Shown here piece after piece: positions 25,718 to 35,402 of a stretch of 64,000 nucleotides of DNA. Every line of letters begins with the position of its first letter. Positions within the stretch are counted from its first letter, which is position 1. Under the pieces are notes generated by a model. That model ran no database searches. It saw only the letters and a list, made by a program, of their open reading frames with translations, and was not told the DNA's origin. The stretch comes from an uncultured Ruminococcus sp. Its GTDB lineage: Bacteria > Bacillota > Clostridia > Oscillospirales > Acutalibacteraceae. The position numbers and the translations under genes were made by a program. The stretch is from the NCBI GenBank assembly GCA_902799245.1, contig CADBZY010000004.1, forward strand, positions 1 through 64,000, given 5' to 3'.

Positions 25718-26002
25718 ATGACAATCAGACCACTTTCAGACAGAGTTGTACTCAAAATGACAGAGGCTGAGGAGAGCACTGCTTCCGGCATCATCCTCTC
25801 CGCGAAATCGAAGGAGAAGCCGCAGGTCGCCGAGGTTATTTCAGTCGGCCCCGGCGGAGTCGTGGACGGCGAAAAGGTCGAAATGACCGTCAAGCCGGGC
25901 GACAAGGTGCTGACTAGCAAGTATTCCGGCACAGAGGTCAAGATCGACGGCGAGGAATACGTCATCGTCCGCATCGGCGATATTTTGGCAGTTTGCGAAT
26001 AA
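25718..26002 (+). CDS. groES: Co-chaperonin GroES
   Basis: Ten-kDa lid of the GroEL chaperonin; 94 residues beginning MTIRPLSDRVVLKM, with the mobile loop EESTASGIIL and the GDKVLTSKYSGTEVKIDGEEY core. AAAGGAAG precedes the ATG at 25718; an in-frame ATG 33 bp upstream is a poor candidate. First gene of groES-groEL under CIRCE control. Confidence 0.98.
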   Translation: MTIRPLSDRVVLKMTEAEESTASGIILSAKSKEKPQVAEVISVGPGGVVDGEKVEMTVKPGDKVLTSKYSGTEVKIDGEEYVIVRIGDILAVCE

Positions 26003-26031
26003 TCAGCTATTATAGATTGCAGGAGGAATAA

Positions 26032-27663
<1,632 letters not shown>

Positions 27664-27765
27664 TTCTCTTTCCATAGTCTGCGAATTTATCCAAGATAAA
27701 ATAGTTATTCATAGGACGGTGCTGTCGATCAACATCCGGAAAAAATAGAAATATTCAATTGTTTA

Positions 27766-27794
27766 TTGCACTAAAATTATATTTATGGTAAAAT
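27766..27794 (+). promoter_or_regulatory. Promoter of the LPIPYE-repeat gene
   Basis: TTGCAC (27766-27771), 17 bp, TAAAAT (27789-27794). Confidence 0.72.
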
Positions 27795-27865
27795 ACATAA
27801 AGAGATTTTCAGTGCATGTGATTGATAGCATGTCAAACAAAATAAAAACCGGGAGGAAATATATT

Positions 27866-28438
27866 ATGTCTCAGTTTATTCCAGCACCCTATGATGATGA
27901 AGAGGATCTGCCGCCGATCGTTCTGCCTATTCCCTATGAGGAAGAGGACGAGGAAGCCATTCTCGCTGAAATGAGAGTAAGAAAGGCAAAGGAAGTCGAA
28001 GTAGAGGACGAGCAGGAAGAGCCCATCATTCTGCCGATTCCTTATGAGGACGAGGAAGCGGAGAACGCAAGAAAGAAGATCAAGGAAGCCAAGGTCGCCA
28101 AGAAGGTAGCCGACGAGTCCAAGGTCAACGCCGTTGTTTCAGAGAAGAAGGCAGAAGAAGCCGAAGCCATCGCAGCAGCCAAGATTCAGGCAGCTATCGA
28201 GGCAGCCAAGCTCCAGGCAACCCAGAAGATTCAGGAAGCGCAGCAGATGCAGGAAGCCATCAAGAGAGCAGAGGAAGCCAACAAGGAAAGACTGGCAGCT
28301 GTCGCAGCAGCGGAAGCAGCAAGAAAAGAAGCCCAGATCAAGGAAGACCTCGCAAAGAAGGCAGCGGCACAGGCAGCACAGGCAGAAATGGCAGCACAGG
28401 CAGCTATCAACGCCATCAACGCAGCCGTCAAGAAGTAA
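27866..28438 (+). CDS. Acidic LPIPYE-repeat / alanine-rich coiled-coil protein of unknown function
   Basis: A 190-residue cytosolic protein that I do not recognise. The first 65 residues hold three variants of one motif in acidic context: FIPAPYDDEED (4-14), VLPIPYEEEDE (19-29) and ILPIPYEDEEA (55-65). From about residue 66 to the end it is an Ala/Lys/Glu/Gln-rich helix with heptad-like periodicity, predicted coiled coil, ending INAINAAVKK. There is no signal peptide. The ATG at 27866 has a strong GGGAGG. It has its own promoter and terminator and strongly biased codons (mostly AAG, GCA/GCC, GAA), so it is likely abundant. The aromatic-proline motifs look like docking peptides; a scaffold or nucleoid/membrane-associated role is inference only. 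Confidence 0.85.
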   Translation: MSQFIPAPYDDEEDLPPIVLPIPYEEEDEEAILAEMRVRKAKEVEVEDEQEEPIILPIPYEDEEAENARKKIKEAKVAKKVADESKVNAVVSEKKAEEAEAIAAAKIQAAIEAAKLQATQKIQEAQQMQEAIKRAEEANKERLAAVAAAEAARKEAQIKEDLAKKAAAQAAQAEMAAQAAINAINAAVKK

Positions 28439-28478
28439 TTTTTCCGAATCATTACTTCCATTTATTCAGTCATCAAAG

Positions 28479-28517
28479 CAGGCAAACGAATGAAACAATT
28501 CGTCTGCCTGTTTTTTT
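28479..28517 (+). terminator. Terminator of the LPIPYE-repeat gene
   Basis: CAGGCA-a-ACGAAT pairs with ATTCGT-c-TGCCTG around a short loop, followed by seven T residues. Confidence 0.88.
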
Positions 28518-28570
28518 GCTGCCCAAAACACACCGACTGTATGCCGGAATCGACCGAATATGTAAAACCT

Positions 28571-28610
28571 GTTGCAAGCCTGTAGCAGCGGATGTATAAT
28601 GTAGTTGCAA
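28571..28610 (+). promoter_or_regulatory. Promoter and candidate operator of the LytTR-DUF3021 pair
   Basis: TTGCAA (28572-28577), 17 bp, TATAAT (28595-28600). The heptamer GTTGCAA occurs at 28571-28577 and again at 28604-28610, 33 bp apart, about three helical turns. This placement could serve autoregulation by the LytTR protein, although LytTR sites are not confirmed here. Confidence 0.65.
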
Positions 28611-28655
28611 TTGCGAAGGACAGATCAATAATTAAACCGAAGGGAGGAACAGAAC

Positions 28656-29096
28656 GTGAGAGTAGACCTGAAGCTCGACAGCGAATACACCGAACCGCTT
28701 GCGGTGATCTACACCGCAGAGATCACCGACGAGGTGACGGAGGCCGTCAAAAGGCTGAAAGAAACAGGCTCCGACATCATCACAGGATTCACGGACGAGC
28801 GCGCGGAGATTCTGTCGCCGGACGACATCTACCGCGTGTATTCAGAGAATCAGAAGGTGCTTGCCGTCACGGAAAAGGGAACATTCCGGCTGCGGATGAG
28901 GCTCTACCAGGCGGAGGAGAAGCTGTCGGGCAGGAAATTCGTGCGCATATCCAACTCGGAGATCATCAATCTCAACAAGACGGCGAATTTTGACCTGAGC
29001 TTTGTCGGAACCATCCAGGTGAAGCTGAAAAACGGCGATACGACCTTTGTGTCCCGCAGATACGTCTCGGAGATCAAGAAGATATTAGGTATTTGA
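28656..29096 (+). CDS. Stand-alone LytTR-domain transcriptional regulator
   Basis: A 146-residue DNA-binding protein without a receiver domain. The C-terminal 90 residues match LytTR: EKGTFRLRMRLYQAEEKLSGRKFVRISNSEIINLNK... then the closing strands TFVSRRYVSEIKKILGI. The N-terminal 50 residues are a small alpha/beta segment. The GTG start follows GGGAGG. It is paired with a DUF3021 membrane protein 50 bp downstream, a known two-gene arrangement in Bacillota in which the membrane protein modulates the regulator. Confidence 0.92.
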   Translation: MRVDLKLDSEYTEPLAVIYTAEITDEVTEAVKRLKETGSDIITGFTDERAEILSPDDIYRVYSENQKVLAVTEKGTFRLRMRLYQAEEKLSGRKFVRISNSEIINLNKTANFDLSFVGTIQVKLKNGDTTFVSRRYVSEIKKILGI

Positions 29097-29146
29097 ATTT
29101 TTAAACCGATTTGCATTTTGCACTACATGAAAGGAATGAAACAATT

Positions 29147-29593
29147 ATGAAAAAAGCATTACTCAGAGGTTTGATCGGATTCCCCATCGGCGTGACAATC
29201 GGCTACGCCATCACGATTTTTTCATCACTTGCCCTTGCAAAGGGACATTACGCGCCTGTTGTACCGGCCATGACGGAGCAATTCGGCAGCGAGATTGCCG
29301 CCGTCATCATTCAGTTCTTCCTCTGCGGGATCATGGGCGTTGCGTTCGCGGCGATGTCGGTGATCTGGGAGAGCGATAGGCTCAACCTCGCCGAGCAGAG
29401 CGGTATCAATTTCCTCCTGTCGGTCTGCACGATGATTCCGATTGCCTATGTCTGCCACTGGATGGAACATTCTCTCAGCGGCGTGCTCAGCTATATGGCC
29501 ATCTTCGCCGGCATCTACGCTTCTATCTGGGTGGCAATGTACTCTGCATATCGCGCAAGGATCAAAAAAATCAATGCCGATCTGAATAAATAA
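29147..29593 (+). CDS. DUF3021 family membrane protein
   Basis: A 148-residue integral membrane protein with four hydrophobic helices (residues about 8-30, 50-72, 85-105 and 112-135) and a basic C-terminus. The N-terminus LLRGLIGFPIGVTIGYAITI and the central ESDRLNLAEQSGINFLLS segment are typical of DUF3021. AAAGGAATGA precedes the ATG at 29147. It forms a pair with the LytTR regulator and probably controls its activity; the signal is unknown. Confidence 0.85.
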   Translation: MKKALLRGLIGFPIGVTIGYAITIFSSLALAKGHYAPVVPAMTEQFGSEIAAVIIQFFLCGIMGVAFAAMSVIWESDRLNLAEQSGINFLLSVCTMIPIAYVCHWMEHSLSGVLSYMAIFAGIYASIWVAMYSAYRARIKKINADLNK

Positions 29594-29604
29594 TCAAAAT
29601 AAAT

Positions 29605-29665
29605 AAGCCGTATCGCATTCCATGGTTTCAAAAGAAACAGGGAGAACGATACGGCTTTTATTTTG
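29605..29665. terminator. Bidirectional terminator between DUF3021 and pcrA
   Basis: AAGCCGTATCG (29605-29615) and CGATACGGCTT (29647-29657) form an 11-bp stem with a long loop. It is followed by T-rich DNA on both strands. Confidence 0.8.
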
Positions 29666-29676
29666 TGTAAAAGAGT

Positions 29677-32055
29677 TTATAGCTTCTGCAAAGCGGCATA
29701 ATTTGCCATGATTTTTTTAAGCCCTTTACTGTCAAAGTCAATTTCAAGAAGCGCGTCGTTGCCCATAGGCGTAACCTTTACGACGGTTCCTTCCTTAAAG
29801 ATCTTATGCTTTACACGATCTCCGGGCGTAAAGTTTAACGACTTTGCACTGTCGACTTTTTTCTGACGCAGCCCCACTAGCTCGTTGTCCTTGGGACGCT
29901 GCTTTTCGATGGGCTGCGAAGAAATCGGCGTGCGCTTGGGAACTTCTTGGCGCATATCTTCGATCAGCTCAGATGGAATTTCCTCCACAAATCTTGACAC
30001 GTGGTTGGCGTGCGAATTGCCGAATACCATTCTCCGGTCGGCGCTGATGAGGTACAGCTTCTGTTTGGCGCGGGTAATGCCGACGTAGGCAAGACGGCGT
30101 TCTTCCTCGATCTCTCCGGGATTGAGAATCGACTGCATTCCGGGGAAGATGCCTTCTTCCATACCGGGCATGAATACCGCCGGGAATTCCAGTCCCTTGG
30201 CGGAGTGCATGGTCATCAGTACAACCGCGTCGCTGTCGCTGTCGAAATTGTCAATGTCGGCGATCAGCGCCACTTCTTCGAGAAATTCGCCGAGGTCGGT
30301 GGCGTCGCCGTGTTCCTCCTGGTATTTGAGCAGGTTGGATTCCAGCTCGTTGATGTTTTCGATGCGTTCCTCTGCCTTGTCATCGCTCATGCGCAGGGCG
30401 GAGATGTATCCGGTCTTGTTGAGAATCAGTTCCAGCAGTTCGTTGAGCTTCATTTCGTCGGCAGCGTCGATAAAACCGTCTATCATATCTGTAAAGGTCT
30501 TTAACTTTGCAGAACTTCTTGCGAGTGCCTGATAGCTGTCGGCTTCGCTGATGACCTCAAACATACTCTTGCCAAGCTCCGCGGCGATCTCGGAGGCGTT
30601 TTCAATGGTTCTGTCGCCGATGCCGCGCTTGGGTTCATTGATAATGCGCTTCAGGCGGATTTCGTCGGAGGGATTGGCGATGACGCAGAGATAAGCGAGC
30701 ATATCCTTGATTTCCTTGCGCTCATAGAATCGGTGTCCGCCGATGACGCGGTAGGGAATACCGGCGCGCATGAAGTAGTTTTCGATGGAGTTGGACTGGG
30801 AGTTCATGCGGTAGAGCACGGCGTGATCGCCGTAGCGCATGCCTGCGGCGACGTTGTTTTCCACGCACTTGGCGATGAAGGCCGCCTCGTCGTACTCGCT
30901 CTGTGCCTGGTAATGCACCACCTTGTCGCCGGAGCCGTTCGCCGTCCAGAGATTCTTGCCCTTTCGTTCGGTGTTGTTCTGAATGACGGCGTTCGCCGCG
31001 TCGAGCACATTCTGTGTGGAGCGGTAATTCTGTTCCAGCCGGATGACCTGCGCGTCGGGGAAGGTCTTTTCAAAGGAGAGAATGTTCTCAATGGTCGCGC
31101 CGCGGAATTTGTAAATGCTCTGGTCGTCGTCGCCCACCACACAGAGATTGCCGTGCTTTTCGGAAAGCAGCTTTGCAAAGAGGTACTGAGCGTGGTTGGT
31201 GTCCTGGTACTCGTCGATCATGATGTATTCGAAGCGGTTCTGGTAATGTTCGAGAACGTCGTCATTCTCCTGAAAGAGTCGGACGGTCTGGAACAGGAGG
31301 TCGTCGAAGTCCATCGCGTCGGCTTCCTCGAGCCGCTTCTGATAGGTCGTGTAGCATTCGGCTATTTTTTTCAGCCGGAAGTCGCTTCCCGCCTTCGCCG
31401 CGTACTGCTTTGGGGTGAGCATTTGCTCCTTCGCGCGGCTGATTTCAGCGAGAATCGCCTTAACGGGCAGCACTTTGTCGTCGATGCGCAGGTAGTTCAT
31501 GACGTCCTTCATCATGCGCTTGCTGTCGTCGGAGTCGTAGATGGTGAATTTCGGAGAATAGCCGAGTCTTTCACCGTCGCGGCGGAGCATACGGGCGCAG
31601 GTGGAATGGAAGGTGGAAGCCCACACTTCGCCGCCGCTTTCGCCAAGCATAGCCGAAAGCCGGTCCTTCAACTCGCCGGCAGCCTTGTTGGTGAAGGTGA
31701 TCGCCATAATCCGCCATGGTTTCGGCGGAAAGTGCGCAATGAGCTGCGCCGCGCGGCTTTTGTCGTCGTCGGATTTCTCGGCAAGTCCTCCCTTGGCAAA
31801 TCCCTCCAAGAAGTCCACCTCGTTTTCGGTCAGTCCAGCCGGAAGCACCTCGGTGGTGTAGCCGTCGCCGTAGCGGATGAGATTGGCAATGCGGTTGACC
31901 AGCACGGTGGTCTTTCCGCTGCCGGCTCCCGCTAAAATCAGCAGCGGCCCCTTTGTCTTAAAGACGGCAATGCGCTGCATGTCATTCATGCGGGAAAATT
32001 CCCGCTCGAATATCTTCTTTTTAACTGTAAAGTATCTTTGCTTTAAATCTGACAT
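29677..32055 (-). CDS. pcrA: ATP-dependent DNA helicase PcrA/UvrD
   Basis: Superfamily 1A 3'-5' helicase for repair and conflict resolution. Walker A is GAGSGKTT (residues 43-50); then ITFTNKAAGELKDRL, ASTFHSTCARMLRR, DDLLFQTVRLF, MIDEYQDTNHAQY (motif II), VVGDDDQSIYKFRGA, RLEQNYRS and LMTMHSAKGLEFPAVF. The C-terminal GDRVKHKIFKEGTVVKV is the PcrA Tudor-like domain that contacts RNA polymerase. An insertion of about 50 residues separates Walker A from motif Ia (GDGYTTEVLPAGLTENEVDF...), longer than in Bacillus PcrA. AGGGG precedes the ATG. Confidence 0.97.
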   Translation of the reverse strand: MSDLKQRYFTVKKKIFEREFSRMNDMQRIAVFKTKGPLLILAGAGSGKTTVLVNRIANLIRYGDGYTTEVLPAGLTENEVDFLEGFAKGGLAEKSDDDKSRAAQLIAHFPPKPWRIMAITFTNKAAGELKDRLSAMLGESGGEVWASTFHSTCARMLRRDGERLGYSPKFTIYDSDDSKRMMKDVMNYLRIDDKVLPVKAILAEISRAKEQMLTPKQYAAKAGSDFRLKKIAECYTTYQKRLEEADAMDFDDLLFQTVRLFQENDDVLEHYQNRFEYIMIDEYQDTNHAQYLFAKLLSEKHGNLCVVGDDDQSIYKFRGATIENILSFEKTFPDAQVIRLEQNYRSTQNVLDAANAVIQNNTERKGKNLWTANGSGDKVVHYQAQSEYDEAAFIAKCVENNVAAGMRYGDHAVLYRMNSQSNSIENYFMRAGIPYRVIGGHRFYERKEIKDMLAYLCVIANPSDEIRLKRIINEPKRGIGDRTIENASEIAAELGKSMFEVISEADSYQALARSSAKLKTFTDMIDGFIDAADEMKLNELLELILNKTGYISALRMSDDKAEERIENINELESNLLKYQEEHGDATDLGEFLEEVALIADIDNFDSDSDAVVLMTMHSAKGLEFPAVFMPGMEEGIFPGMQSILNPGEIEEERRLAYVGITRAKQKLYLISADRRMVFGNSHANHVSRFVEEIPSELIEDMRQEVPKRTPISSQPIEKQRPKDNELVGLRQKKVDSAKSLNFTPGDRVKHKIFKEGTVVKVTPMGNDALLEIDFDSKGLKKIMANYAALQKL

Positions 32056-32100
32056 TTTTTCATTCCCCTGTATTAATTTGGTAAAAGAACGCGGAATTTC

Positions 32101-32129
32101 ATTATATCATAGGGTTAAAGAAAATACAA
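32101..32129 (-). promoter_or_regulatory. pcrA promoter
   Basis: On the minus strand TTGTAT (32124-32129), 17 bp, TATAAT (32101-32106). Confidence 0.8.
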
Positions 32130-32176
32130 GGAAATTATCAAATTAAATAAATGTCTAAAATTTAATAAAAAATCGC

Positions 32177-32205
32177 TTTACATTGATAAAAATATTGTGT
32201 ATTAT
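32177..32205 (+). promoter_or_regulatory. pyk promoter
   Basis: TTTACA (32177-32182), 17 bp, TATTAT (32200-32205). It is divergent from the pcrA promoter 48 bp away. Confidence 0.75.
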
Positions 32206-32297
32206 ATTAAGTAAGCAATGTTTGATTTTGTTCAAATATTCTGCGTCACAGAAATACACAAGCAAAGAGAAATTCTTTATAAAGGACGGTAATACCT

Positions 32298-34052
32298 ATG
32301 AGAAAAACCAAGATAGTCTGTACGCTCGGACCGGCCACCGACAACGGCGATATTCTCCGCCAGCTCATGCTCGGCGGCATGAATGTCTGCCGCTTCAATT
32401 TCAGCCACGGCGACCACCCCAGCCACAAGAAACGCCTTGACGCGGTGCTTGCTCTGCGCGAAGAACTGAACCTGCCGATTGCCACGCTACTCGACACCAA
32501 GGGTCCGGAAATCCGCACGGGCACCTTTGACCCGCCGAAAGTGGAGCTGGTGCAGGGACAGAAATTTACCCTCACCACCAAAGAGATCGTAGGCAGCAGC
32601 AGCATTTCCTCCATCTCGTTTGCGGGACTGCCTAAGGACGTCAAGCAGGGGCAGAGAATCCTCATCGACGACGGACTCATCGAGCTGACAGTAGATTCCA
32701 CCACCGATACCGAGATATTCTGCACGGTGGTCAACGGCGGCACGGTTTCCAATAACAAGGGCATCAACGTCCCCGGCGTCCGCCTGAGTATGCCATATCT
32801 CAGCGAGAGGGATATTTCCGACATCATGTTCGGCGTGCAGTGTGATTACGACTTTATTGCGGCTTCTTTCGTCAGAACTGCCGCCGACGTTATGCAGATC
32901 AGGGCGCTGCTCGACAAGCTGCACTGCAACACCATCAAGATCATTTCCAAGATAGAGAACTCCGAAGGCGTTGACAACATCGATGATATTCTCCGCGTAT
33001 CCGACGGCATCATGATCGCCAGAGGCGACCTCGGCGTCGAGATACCGTTGCAGGAAATCCCGATCATTCAGAAAAAGCTCATCGACAAGGCCTACAAAGC
33101 CGGCAAGATGGTTATTACCGCCACCCAGATGCTCGACAGCATGATGAAAAACCCGCGTCCGACCCGAGCGGAATCCACTGACGTTGCCAACGCCATCTAT
33201 GACGGCACGAGCGCGATCATGCTTTCCGGCGAAACCGCTGCGGGCAAATACCCGGTAGAAGCGCTGCTCACCATGGCAAAGATCGCCGAGCGCACCGAAT
33301 CCGACATCAATTACGCGGGCGGCTTCAAGGACACCCTCAGCAAGACCGGCAACGACGACGTGACCGGCGCTATTTCTCACGCCACCGTCACCACCGCCAT
33401 TGACCTGAACGCCAAGGCGATCATCACTGTCACCAAGGGCGGCGGCACAGCGCGCCAGATCAGCAAGCACCGTCCTCCGTGCCCGATCATCGGTTGCTCC
33501 CCCGACAAGAAGGTAGTCCGACAGCTCAATCTGTCATGGGGCGTCACTCCGCTGCTCATTCCCGAAAAGTTCAGCACCGACGAGCTGTTTGAATGTTCGA
33601 CCAAGGCGGCCGAGGATGCGGGACTCATCCAGTCAGGCGACCTCACCGTCATCACCGCCGGCGTTCCGATCGGCGTATCCGGCACTACCAACCTGCTGAA
33701 GGTGCATCTCACCGGCAACATTCTCGTCTCCGGCAAGGGCATAGGGGACACCAAAGTATGCTCCAAGATGTGCGTTGCCAAGACCGAAGAAGAAATCGCC
33801 GAGGAATTCGAGAGCGGAGACATCATTGTCGTTCCTCAGACCAGTAACCGTCTGCTCCAGTTCATGCGCAAGGCAAGAGCCATTATCACCGAGGCAGAAG
33901 GCGTCAATTCCCACGCCGCCATCGTCGGCATGACGCTGGGAATTCCCGTTGTAGTAGGCTGCAAGAACGCGACCCATATTCTCAAGAACGGCACCACCGT
34001 CGTCGTCGACGCGGAGAAGGGCATCGTCTACAGCGGAGACAAAGTGAATTAG
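32298..34052 (+). CDS. pyk: Pyruvate kinase with C-terminal PEP-utiliser domain
   Basis: Catalyses PEP + ADP to pyruvate + ATP. The N-terminus MRKTKIVCTLGPAT and LLDTKGPEIRTG, the catalytic segment IKIISKIENSEGVDNIDDIL, the ARGDLGVEIP loop and MITATQMLDSM are all present. At 584 residues it is about 110 longer than the core; the extra C-terminal domain (EEEIAEEFESGDIIVVP...GVNSHAAIVGM...VVVGCKNAT) is the PEP-utiliser-like swivel domain seen in Bacillus-type enzymes. An AAAGGAC site precedes the ATG. It leads a short operon with the tautomerase and alarmone synthetase. Confidence 0.98.
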   Translation: MRKTKIVCTLGPATDNGDILRQLMLGGMNVCRFNFSHGDHPSHKKRLDAVLALREELNLPIATLLDTKGPEIRTGTFDPPKVELVQGQKFTLTTKEIVGSSSISSISFAGLPKDVKQGQRILIDDGLIELTVDSTTDTEIFCTVVNGGTVSNNKGINVPGVRLSMPYLSERDISDIMFGVQCDYDFIAASFVRTAADVMQIRALLDKLHCNTIKIISKIENSEGVDNIDDILRVSDGIMIARGDLGVEIPLQEIPIIQKKLIDKAYKAGKMVITATQMLDSMMKNPRPTRAESTDVANAIYDGTSAIMLSGETAAGKYPVEALLTMAKIAERTESDINYAGGFKDTLSKTGNDDVTGAISHATVTTAIDLNAKAIITVTKGGGTARQISKHRPPCPIIGCSPDKKVVRQLNLSWGVTPLLIPEKFSTDELFECSTKAAEDAGLIQSGDLTVITAGVPIGVSGTTNLLKVHLTGNILVSGKGIGDTKVCSKMCVAKTEEEIAEEFESGDIIVVPQTSNRLLQFMRKARAIITEAEGVNSHAAIVGMTLGIPVVVGCKNATHILKNGTTVVVDAEKGIVYSGDKVN

Positions 34053-34091
34053 CGTTCGCTAAGTGAATGGAATAATAAGTGAGGTAACATA

Positions 34092-34430
34092 ATGCCTTTT
34101 ATCAATATCAATACAAATGTTGCGGTTTCAAAGCAGCAGGAGGTCGCAGTCAAGACAAAGCTCGGCAAGGCGATTGAGCTGCTTCCCGGCAAGTCGGAAA
34201 GCTGGCTGATGGTGGGCTTTGAAGCGGAGCATCCGCTGTACTTCCGAGGAAGCGACAGCGAGAGAATCGCCTTTGTGGAAGTCAGTGTCTACGGCAAGGT
34301 CAGCAGATCGGCCGCCGACAAGCTGACTGCCGCCATCACCGAAATACTCGGTCAGGAGCTTGGCATAGAACAGAGCTATATCAAATATGAGGAGGTTGAG
34401 ATCTGGGGCTGGAACGGGAGCAATTTCTGA
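34092..34430 (+). CDS. MIF-like tautomerase-superfamily protein
   Basis: A 112-residue protein of the macrophage-migration-inhibitory-factor fold. After Met removal the catalytic Pro is exposed (MPFININTNVAVSKQQEV). The family pattern continues with KLGKAIELLPGKSESWLMVGFE (Lys and substrate pocket), FVEVSVYGKVSR and YIKYEEVEIWGWNGSNF. It would form trimers; bacterial members have weak phenylpyruvate or dopachrome tautomerase activity and no agreed role. GTGAGG precedes the ATG. It lies 39 bp after pyk. Confidence 0.9.
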   Translation: MPFININTNVAVSKQQEVAVKTKLGKAIELLPGKSESWLMVGFEAEHPLYFRGSDSERIAFVEVSVYGKVSRSAADKLTAAITEILGQELGIEQSYIKYEEVEIWGWNGSNF

Positions 34431-34463
34431 TGAAATGAGCCCTCTGGCCTCACTGATACCGAC

Positions 34464-35195
34464 ATGTCTGATAAACACAGAATCGTTCTTGCCAAGGAGG
34501 ATTTTTCTCCCGACGAATGTGAGCTGATCAAGCAGCTCGCGGGATTTGACGAGAATGCCACTGACCAGAAGGCCGAGCTCGACAGATGCCTGAATGACTA
34601 TCTGCTGTTCCAGAATAATTATATTTTCGGCATGAAAAAGCTGTGTACCGATCTGGAAATATTAGAGCTTGACTACCGCGTCAATTACGACCACCGCATA
34701 TTAAAGAGCATCGACAGCCGTATCAAATCCGTCAAGAGCATATGCGGCAAGCTGGAAAAGAAGGGTGTTCCGCTCACGCTGGAAAACGCCGCCTTTGAGC
34801 TTTCCGACATTGGCGGAATACGTGTAATCTGCTACTACATGCGGGATATTTACGAGATCAAGAACCGCCTTCTGGCGCAGGATAACGTGAGCCTGCTGAA
34901 AATGGCGGATTACATCGCGGAGCCCAAGCCAAGCGGCTACCGCAGCCTTCACCTGATCGTGTCCACCTCGGTGCATCTTGCCTACAAGAATGTGGAAGTC
35001 CCGGTGGAGATACAGCTACGCACCGTGGCGATGGACTCGTGGGCAGGTCTTGAGCATGTGCTCAAATACAAAAATCCCAACGGCGTGTCGGATGCAATCT
35101 CGGAAGAGCTCAGCGACTGCGCCGACGTCATTTCCGAAACCGACGCCAGAATGCAGGAGATTTACAAATCCCTCTTTGGTAAGAAAATGGAATAA
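34464..35195 (+). CDS. Small alarmone synthetase (RelA/SpoT synthetase domain only)
   Basis: Makes (p)ppGpp from ATP and GTP/GDP. The 243-residue protein has only the synthetase domain: DYRVNYDHRILKSIDSRIKS, DIGGIRVICYYMRDIYEI (G-loop region), PKPSGYRSLHLIV and VEIQLRTVAMDSWAGLEHVLKYK. There is no HD hydrolase, TGS or ACT domain. It belongs to the RelQ/RelP-like class, with a C-terminal helix SETDARMQEIYKSLFGK. I see no convincing ribosome-binding site before the ATG at 34464, so it may depend on coupling with the tautomerase gene 33 bp upstream. Confidence 0.92.
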   Translation: MSDKHRIVLAKEDFSPDECELIKQLAGFDENATDQKAELDRCLNDYLLFQNNYIFGMKKLCTDLEILELDYRVNYDHRILKSIDSRIKSVKSICGKLEKKGVPLTLENAAFELSDIGGIRVICYYMRDIYEIKNRLLAQDNVSLLKMADYIAEPKPSGYRSLHLIVSTSVHLAYKNVEVPVEIQLRTVAMDSWAGLEHVLKYKNPNGVSDAISEELSDCADVISETDARMQEIYKSLFGKKME

Positions 35196-35228
35196 TTCTT
35201 ATTTAAGCAAATAATATCTTTGTAACAA

Positions 35229-35274
35229 ACGTCGTTGCAGTTGATCTGTTTTCTTCTGCATCGGCGTTTTTTTT
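35229..35274 (+). terminator. Terminator after the alarmone synthetase gene
   Basis: ACGTCGTTGCAG (35229-35240) pairs imperfectly with CTGCATCGGCGT (35256-35267), followed by eight T residues. Confidence 0.8.
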
Positions 35275-35294
35275 CATTTTTTTATAAAAATCGG

Positions 35295-35323
35295 TTGATA
35301 TATTGCCTTCAAAATGTTATAAT
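35295..35323 (+). promoter_or_regulatory. Promoter of the L,D-transpeptidase/MBOAT/AlgX-like operon
   Basis: TTGATA (35295-35300), 17 bp, TATAAT (35318-35323). Confidence 0.82.
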
Positions 35324-35402
35324 CATTATTACAATTCAAAAAAGTCCTGAATTATAGGAATTATATGAGTCAATATGCGACATGCAAGTTTGGGGTGATA
35401 TG

